Positions 58,464-64,000 of a stretch of DNA of 64,000 nucleotides are shown here, one piece after another. A model generated the notes under the pieces. That model saw only the letters and a list, made by a program, of their open reading frames with translations, ran no database searches and was not told where the DNA came from. The position numbers and the translations under genes were made by a program. The stretch spans positions 2,728,001-2,792,000 of the forward strand of contig NZ_CP041970.1 in the NCBI RefSeq assembly GCF_009884975.1. Direction: 5' to 3'. Every line of letters starts with the position of its first letter. Positions within the stretch are counted from its first letter, which is position 1. The stretch comes from Acinetobacter dispersus. GTDB taxonomy: Bacteria > Pseudomonadota > Gammaproteobacteria > Pseudomonadales > Moraxellaceae.

Positions 58464-59186
58464 TTATTTTTGATGCACTTTCTGCTCAATTTCTTCAATA
58501 CTGGTATGGCGCACATCAGTACCCTTTGCCATATAAATGACTTGTTCTGAGATATTACGTGCGTGATCACCAATTCGCTCTAATGATCGCAGTACCCACA
58601 TCACATTAATGACACGTGAAATATGACGCGGATCTTCAATCATATAGGTCATTAAGGTACGAGTTGCAGATTGATATTCACGGTCAATATCGACATCAGC
58701 CATCACCACTTTCAAGGCTTGTTCTACATCTAAACGTGCGAAAGCATCCAAAGCATCATGAATCATGACACGTACTTGGTTACCGATATGACGGGTTTCC
58801 ATATAACCACGCGGTGACTCACCTTCTTCACACAGGTTTTGCGCAATACGTGCAATTTTCGCTGCTTCATCGCCAATACGCTCTAAGTCTGTATTACCTT
58901 TGCTCATGGCAATGACCATACGCAAATCAATTGCTGCAGGATGACGACGCGCTAAAATCAATGTCAAACCTTCATCGATATCACGCTCGAATTGGTTCAC
59001 TGCATTATCTTTAAACTGTACATCAATCGCTAAATTAGCATCTGTGTCTAATAAAGCATGAATCGCATTCGCGACCTGTTGCTCCACTAATCCACCCATG
59101 GTCATAAACTTGGTGTGCACATCTTGCAAGTCTTCATTAAATTGTGAAGAAATATGATGACTTAACACAGGATTGCTTGGGCTCAC
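58464..59186 (-). CDS. phoU: phosphate signalling regulator PhoU
   Basis: 240 aa. PhoU negatively regulates the PhoR-PhoB phosphate response by working with the Pst transporter, and affects persister formation. Two three-helix PhoU repeats are visible, each with the metal-binding E/DxxxD block: DTDANLAIDVQFKDNAVNQFERDID with GNTDLERIGDEAAKI in the first, and MVLRSLERIGDHARNISE in the second. No pst genes are adjacent, unlike in E. coli, so it is expressed alone here. The terminator lies just past the stop. Confidence 0.95.
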   Translation of the reverse strand: MSPSNPVLSHHISSQFNEDLQDVHTKFMTMGGLVEQQVANAIHALLDTDANLAIDVQFKDNAVNQFERDIDEGLTLILARRHPAAIDLRMVIAMSKGNTDLERIGDEAAKIARIAQNLCEEGESPRGYMETRHIGNQVRVMIHDALDAFARLDVEQALKVVMADVDIDREYQSATRTLMTYMIEDPRHISRVINVMWVLRSLERIGDHARNISEQVIYMAKGTDVRHTSIEEIEQKVHQK

Positions 59187-59335
59187 AGTATGCCTCCACT
59201 AGACACATGGAAAAAATGATTGGTGATTAAAACATAGAAATGATGAAACTTTTATGACAATAGCACGGATTCAGTCTTGTTGATTGGTGCGAATTGATAC
59301 AACAAAAATAAAAAAATCTGTTAGGCTAAATGCCT

Positions 59336-59447
59336 AGCTTGACGGAGCGCAGTTAACAAACTGCTGAGATTATCTTAATTACTCAATTTAAAGATAGGTA
59401 CCGTTGAACCTGATCAGGTTAACACCTGCGTAGGAATCAAGCCCAGC
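59336..59447 (+). promoter_or_regulatory. TPP riboswitch upstream of thiC
   Basis: The conserved THI element is plain: GACGGAGCGCAG...CTGAGAT (P1/P2/P3 side, 59340-59371) and ACCGTTGAACCTGATCAGG then TTAACACCTGCGTAGGAATCAAG (P4/P5 side, 59400-59441). It binds thiamine pyrophosphate and turns thiC expression off. A small hairpin, ATTTATC-N5-GATAAAT, follows near 59463-59485, about 50 bases before the start, so regulation by masking the ribosome site is likely. Confidence 0.95.
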
Positions 59448-59508
59448 AAAAAACTTAGCTTCTATTTATCATAGAGATAAATCCGCCATGGTTTTTGGTC
59501 GTGCTTGA

Positions 59509-61434
<1,926 letters not shown>

Positions 61435-61474
61435 ATCGACTAAAAAAAGATTTTCCTGCGAATCATTCTCGGTT

Positions 61475-61501
61475 AGGATGAGATATGTACAATCTCATCC
61501 T
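61475..61501 (+). other. hairpin over the nudF ribosome-binding region
   Basis: A perfect 10-bp stem, AGGATGAGAT with ATCTCATCCT, and a 7-base loop (ATGTACA), ending eight bases before the nudF ATG. There is no T-run. It could end the thiC message or hold back nudF translation, since the only purine-rich stretch near the start overlaps it. Confidence 0.55.
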
Positions 61502-61509
61502 GATTGAAG

Positions 61510-62121
61510 ATGACTATTCTTGACCACGCCAGCTATTCAGCAACCGACGTTACGATAGAATCTCGAGAGCCTTTATTTCGGGGGTTCATTCAAGTTGAGA
61601 AAGTGAGATTAAAACATCGATTATTTCATCGAGAAGATTACTCACCTTTAATTCAGCGTGAATTGGTTCATCGTCCAGAAGCTGCTGGCGTTTTACTTTA
61701 TAATGACCAACAACAACGATTTGCATTGATTGAACAATTTCGTGTCGGTGCATTGAATGATCCAGTTTCGCCATGGCAACTTGAAGTTATTGCAGGAGTA
61801 CTCGATGGAGATGAATCTCCAGAAAGTTGTATTCGCCGTGAAAGCTTAGAAGAGTCTGGCTGTGAGATCACTGAATTAAAACATTTATTTAGCTTCTACC
61901 CTTCTGCTGGTGCATGTTCTGAATTTTTTCACTTATATGTTGCAGAAGTTGATTTACCAAAGGACGGGGGTGTTTTTGGGATGCCAGATGAAGGTGAAAA
62001 TATTCAGCTTCATCTATTTGCCTATTCCGAATTAGAAGCATTGTTAATTAACGGGCGGTTGAGAAATGCACCTGTAATCATGGCATTACAGTGGTTGTCT
62101 CAACACATACAACAAAGATAA
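61510..62121 (+). CDS. nudF: ADP-ribose pyrophosphatase NudF
   Basis: 203 aa from the ATG at 61510; the frame opens at a TTG two codons earlier. NudF hydrolyses ADP-ribose to AMP and ribose-5-phosphate. The Nudix box is intact: G of IAGVLDGDESPE, then RRESLEESG, which holds the metal-binding glutamates. The N-terminal block GFIQVEKVRLKHRLF and the C-terminal helix are as in E. coli NudF. Followed by cpdA with a 22-bp gap; the same pair is adjacent in E. coli. Confidence 0.93.
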   Translation: MTILDHASYSATDVTIESREPLFRGFIQVEKVRLKHRLFHREDYSPLIQRELVHRPEAAGVLLYNDQQQRFALIEQFRVGALNDPVSPWQLEVIAGVLDGDESPESCIRRESLEESGCEITELKHLFSFYPSAGACSEFFHLYVAEVDLPKDGGVFGMPDEGENIQLHLFAYSELEALLINGRLRNAPVIMALQWLSQHIQQR

Positions 62122-62143
62122 AAATCTGAAGGGGCTAAAGACG

Positions 62144-62959
62144 GTGACTTTCCAAGTCTCATCATTATCGCAACAAGATTTTGTGATGATACAGATTACT
62201 GATACACATTTATTAGAGTATCCACATTTAGAGTTTGTCGGGATGCAACCCGAACAAAGTTTTCATGCTGTAATCGACTTGATGCGCCAGCAACATCCTC
62301 ATATTGACCTTATTGTACATACAGGTGACTTAGCTCAATCGCCAACACCTTTGACGTATAAACGCTATGTACAGCACATGCAAAGCTTGGGAATCCCTTT
62401 TTTTCAAACCCCAGGAAATCATGACGATGTAACACATTTTCCATTTCATGAGGCGGATCAGACCCAACCTACGATAATTGAGTTAGGTCAATGGTGCATT
62501 ATCCTGCTCAATAGTGCACAGCCAAAGCGAATTGATGGAAAAATTGCTGAAGTACAATTACAACAGCTTACCCAGTTGCTGACACAACACCATGATCGTC
62601 ATGTGATTATTGCTTGTCATCACCATCCATTTGCCATGCAATCTGCGTGGATTGATCAGCATAAACTCAAGAATTCATCCGACTTGCTGGAAACGATTCA
62701 ACCTTTTACGAATGTCAAAGCAATCGTATGTGGTCATGTGCATCAAGACTCAATCAATACTTGGCAAGGTGTTGAGTTTTTATCGACCCCATCCACTTGT
62801 ATTCAGTTCAAGCCCAAAAGTGATAAATTTGCCTTGGATGAAGAACACCCTGGCTACCGTTTTATTCGCCTAAAAGCCAATGGTGAACTTGAAACTCAGG
62901 TCTATCGCCTTCCGACTTCACAGCGAATGAACAGTTCGGAAGTTTTAGGCTATGACTAA
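62144..62959 (+). CDS. cpdA: 3',5'-cyclic-AMP phosphodiesterase CpdA
   Basis: 271 aa. A calcineurin-like metallophosphoesterase that hydrolyses cAMP. The metal ligands are all visible: ITDTHL (Asp20, His22), HTGDLAQS, PGNHDD, ACHHHPFAM and CGHVHQDS. The start is GTG with AAGGGG ten bases upstream. The gene follows nudF in one transcription unit. Since Acinetobacter uses a Vfr/CRP-type system, a role in cAMP turnover is plausible. Confidence 0.92.
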   Translation: MTFQVSSLSQQDFVMIQITDTHLLEYPHLEFVGMQPEQSFHAVIDLMRQQHPHIDLIVHTGDLAQSPTPLTYKRYVQHMQSLGIPFFQTPGNHDDVTHFPFHEADQTQPTIIELGQWCIILLNSAQPKRIDGKIAEVQLQQLTQLLTQHHDRHVIIACHHHPFAMQSAWIDQHKLKNSSDLLETIQPFTNVKAIVCGHVHQDSINTWQGVEFLSTPSTCIQFKPKSDKFALDEEHPGYRFIRLKANGELETQVYRLPTSQRMNSSEVLGYD

Positions 62960-63088
62960 ACTTTTGATTACAAATTACATTGTCGATTTCTCACAAAATC
63001 TGGACGGGAATGACTACCATCTTGTCCAAAAACTCTATATGATGTCGACCCTTGATGGAAAAAACCATCTTAGGTTTCTATAAAAACA

Positions 63089-63118
63089 CTTGCATATCAC
63101 CATATTTTTTGCGTATAG
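63089..63118 (+). promoter_or_regulatory. dksA: sigma-70 promoter of dksA
   Basis: TTGCAT (63089-63094), an 18-bp spacer and TATAGA (63113-63118). The predicted start near 63125 leaves a leader of about 25 nt before the ATG. Confidence 0.65.
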
Positions 63119-63148
63119 ATAGTACGTGTAAGATGAGGAATGCCCTAT

Positions 63149-63682
63149 ATGGCGAATGACAACCAAAATCAAGTCTTGGACGAACAAACAGACGTGATCG
63201 ACGATCAAAAATTGGCTGTGAAACGTACACGTAAAACCAAACCTAAAGCTTCAGAAGGTGGTACGACTGCGAGCTTATTTGGAATTGCGCCTTATCAGCC
63301 AAAGAAAAATGAAGAATATATGTCTGAAGGACAACTTGAGCATTTCCGCCAAATTTTAAATGCATGGAAAGCGGAATTAATGTCTGAAGTTGATCGTACT
63401 TTAAATACGATGCAAGACGAATCAAGTGCGCTTCCTGACGTCAACGACCGAGCAACGCAAGAAGAAGAATTTGCAATTGAATTACGCACACGTGATCGTG
63501 AACGCAAACTCATTCGCAAAATCGAACAATCGATCGAAGCAATTCAAAACGAAGACTATGGTTTCTGTGAAACTTGTGGTATCGAAATCGGTTTACGTCG
63601 TTTAGAAGCTCGTCCAACTGCGACACTCTGTATCGATTGCAAAACTTTGGCTGAAATCAAAGAAAAGCAAAACAACGGTTAA
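63149..63682 (+). CDS. dksA: RNA polymerase-binding transcription factor DksA
   Basis: 177 aa from the ATG at 63149, which has AGGA nine bases upstream; the ATG at 63140 is directly adjacent to that site and is unlikely. DksA enters the secondary channel of RNA polymerase and with ppGpp represses rRNA and activates amino-acid promoters. The coiled-coil tip motif LPDVNDRATQEE (DxxDxA) and the zinc finger CETC...CIDC (CX2C-17-CX2C) are intact. The extra polar N-terminus (about 30 residues) is longer than in E. coli (151 aa). Followed by gluQ after the palindromic repeat. Confidence 0.97.
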   Translation: MANDNQNQVLDEQTDVIDDQKLAVKRTRKTKPKASEGGTTASLFGIAPYQPKKNEEYMSEGQLEHFRQILNAWKAELMSEVDRTLNTMQDESSALPDVNDRATQEEEFAIELRTRDRERKLIRKIEQSIEAIQNEDYGFCETCGIEIGLRRLEARPTATLCIDCKTLAEIKEKQNNG

Positions 63683-63756
63683 TAATCCCTCCCAACCTCC
63701 CTTTACAAAGGGAGGAGTACTCCCCTCCTTTATAAAGGAGGGGTCTGGGGGAGGAT
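63683..63756. repeat. dispersed nested palindromic repeat, copy 2 (dksA-gluQ spacer)
   Basis: The same two-hairpin architecture as at 32466: AATCCCTCCC..., hairpin CCTCCCTTT-N2-AAAGGGAGG (63696-63715), hairpin 22-bp perfect palindrome CCCCTCCTTTATAAAGGAGG (63722-63741, extending to 63743), closing arm GGGGGAGGATT. It starts one base after the dksA stop codon. The bases differ from copy 1, but the arms keep compensating pairs, which supports selection for structure. Confidence 0.85.
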
Positions 63757-63781
63757 TAAAACACACGACCATTCAATCTTT

Positions 63782-64000
63782 ATGTCTTATATCGGACGAT
63801 TCGCCCCATCGCCAACCGGCCCATTGCATTTTGGCTCTCTGCTCACCGCAGTTGCCAGTTATTGCGATGCCAAAGCCAATCACGGCCAATGGCTGGTTCG
63901 AATTGAAGATACCGACATCCCCCGCATTTATCCCAATAGCGAAACACATATCCTCTCCTGTATCGATGCATTTCAATTTGAACCAGATGCGGAGATTATT
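63782..64000 (+). CDS. gluQ: glutamyl-Q tRNA(Asp) synthetase (partial, runs off the window)
   Basis: 73 codons to the window edge. It reads [22 protein letters not shown] then [22 protein letters not shown], the N-terminal catalytic core of the glutamyl-tRNA-synthetase paralogue GluQRS (YadB), with the HIGH-type HFGS motif. It makes glutamyl-queuosine on tRNA-Asp. Linked to dksA in E. coli and here. No strong Shine-Dalgarno is visible; the start is chosen because the family begins with this segment. The C-terminal part, including its zinc site, is outside the window. Confidence 0.93.
   Translation, partial: MSYIGRFAPSPTGPLHFGSLLTAVASYCDAKANHGQWLVRIEDTDIPRIYPNSETHILSCIDAFQFEPDAEII

Overview
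The window is a stretch of ordinary chromosome from a gamma-proteobacterium of the genus Acinetobacter. The evidence is a low-GC, A/T-rich codon style, gene orders of the Moraxellaceae/Pseudomonas type (argH | algZ-algR-hemC-hemD-hemX-hemY; gph-trpE; dksA-gluQ; nudF-cpdA) and protein sizes typical of Acinetobacter (RpoB 1362 aa, RpoC 1397 aa, FadB 717 aa). I see no prophage, insertion sequence, CRISPR array, integron or rRNA operon. The species cannot be fixed from sequence reading alone.

Layout. 0-6 kb (minus strand): TesB-like thioesterase, uvrC, then the lipid A hydroxylase lpxO flanked by two distantly paralogous lipoprotein genes. 6.4-9.8 kb (plus): the fadBA beta-oxidation operon. 9.8-16 kb: accessory genes, including a MerR regulator facing a small exported hydrolase across a long-spacer MerR-type promoter, an ABC exporter with an upstream anchored protein, and a FrnE-like DsbA-family protein. 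16-20.3 kb (plus): a 473-aa protein of unknown function and two paralogous putative outer-membrane beta-barrels. 20.3-28 kb: htpG with a heat-shock-type promoter, an LprI-like protein, ompW, a Na+/H+ antiporter, an epoxide-hydrolase-like enzyme, a DUF4442 hotdog protein and two tandem glycine-zipper lipoproteins.

28-42.3 kb (minus) is the core information-processing block, read from high to low coordinates: tRNA-Thr(TGT), tRNA-Tyr(GTA), tRNA-Gly(TCC), tRNA-Thr(GGT), tuf, tRNA-Trp(CCA), secE, nusG, rplK, rplA, rplJ, rplL, rpoB, rpoC. The spacers hold an L10-leader-like RNA, attenuator-like and RNase III-like hairpins between rplL and rpoB, and a nested palindromic repeat between rpoB and rpoC.

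42.4-49.8 kb (minus): trpE, gph, an FHA protein, three type II secretion genes (gspD, gspC, gspN) and an H-NS-family gene. 50.2-56.4 kb (minus): a thioesterase, hemY, hemX, hemD, hemC and the AlgR/AlgZ two-component pair, whose kinase gene overlaps the divergent argH at its 5' end. 56.4-64 kb: argH, yggX, a candidate small RNA, phoU, TPP-riboswitch-controlled thiC, nudF, cpdA, dksA and the start of gluQ.

The points most worth a second look are intergenic: a dispersed G/C-rich palindromic repeat (two full copies and one half copy), the sRNA-like unit between yggX and phoU, and the hairpins of the rplL-rpoB spacer. Among proteins, the paralogous barrel pair and the lipoproteins around lpxO are the least explained. 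I found no clear undescribed multi-gene system.
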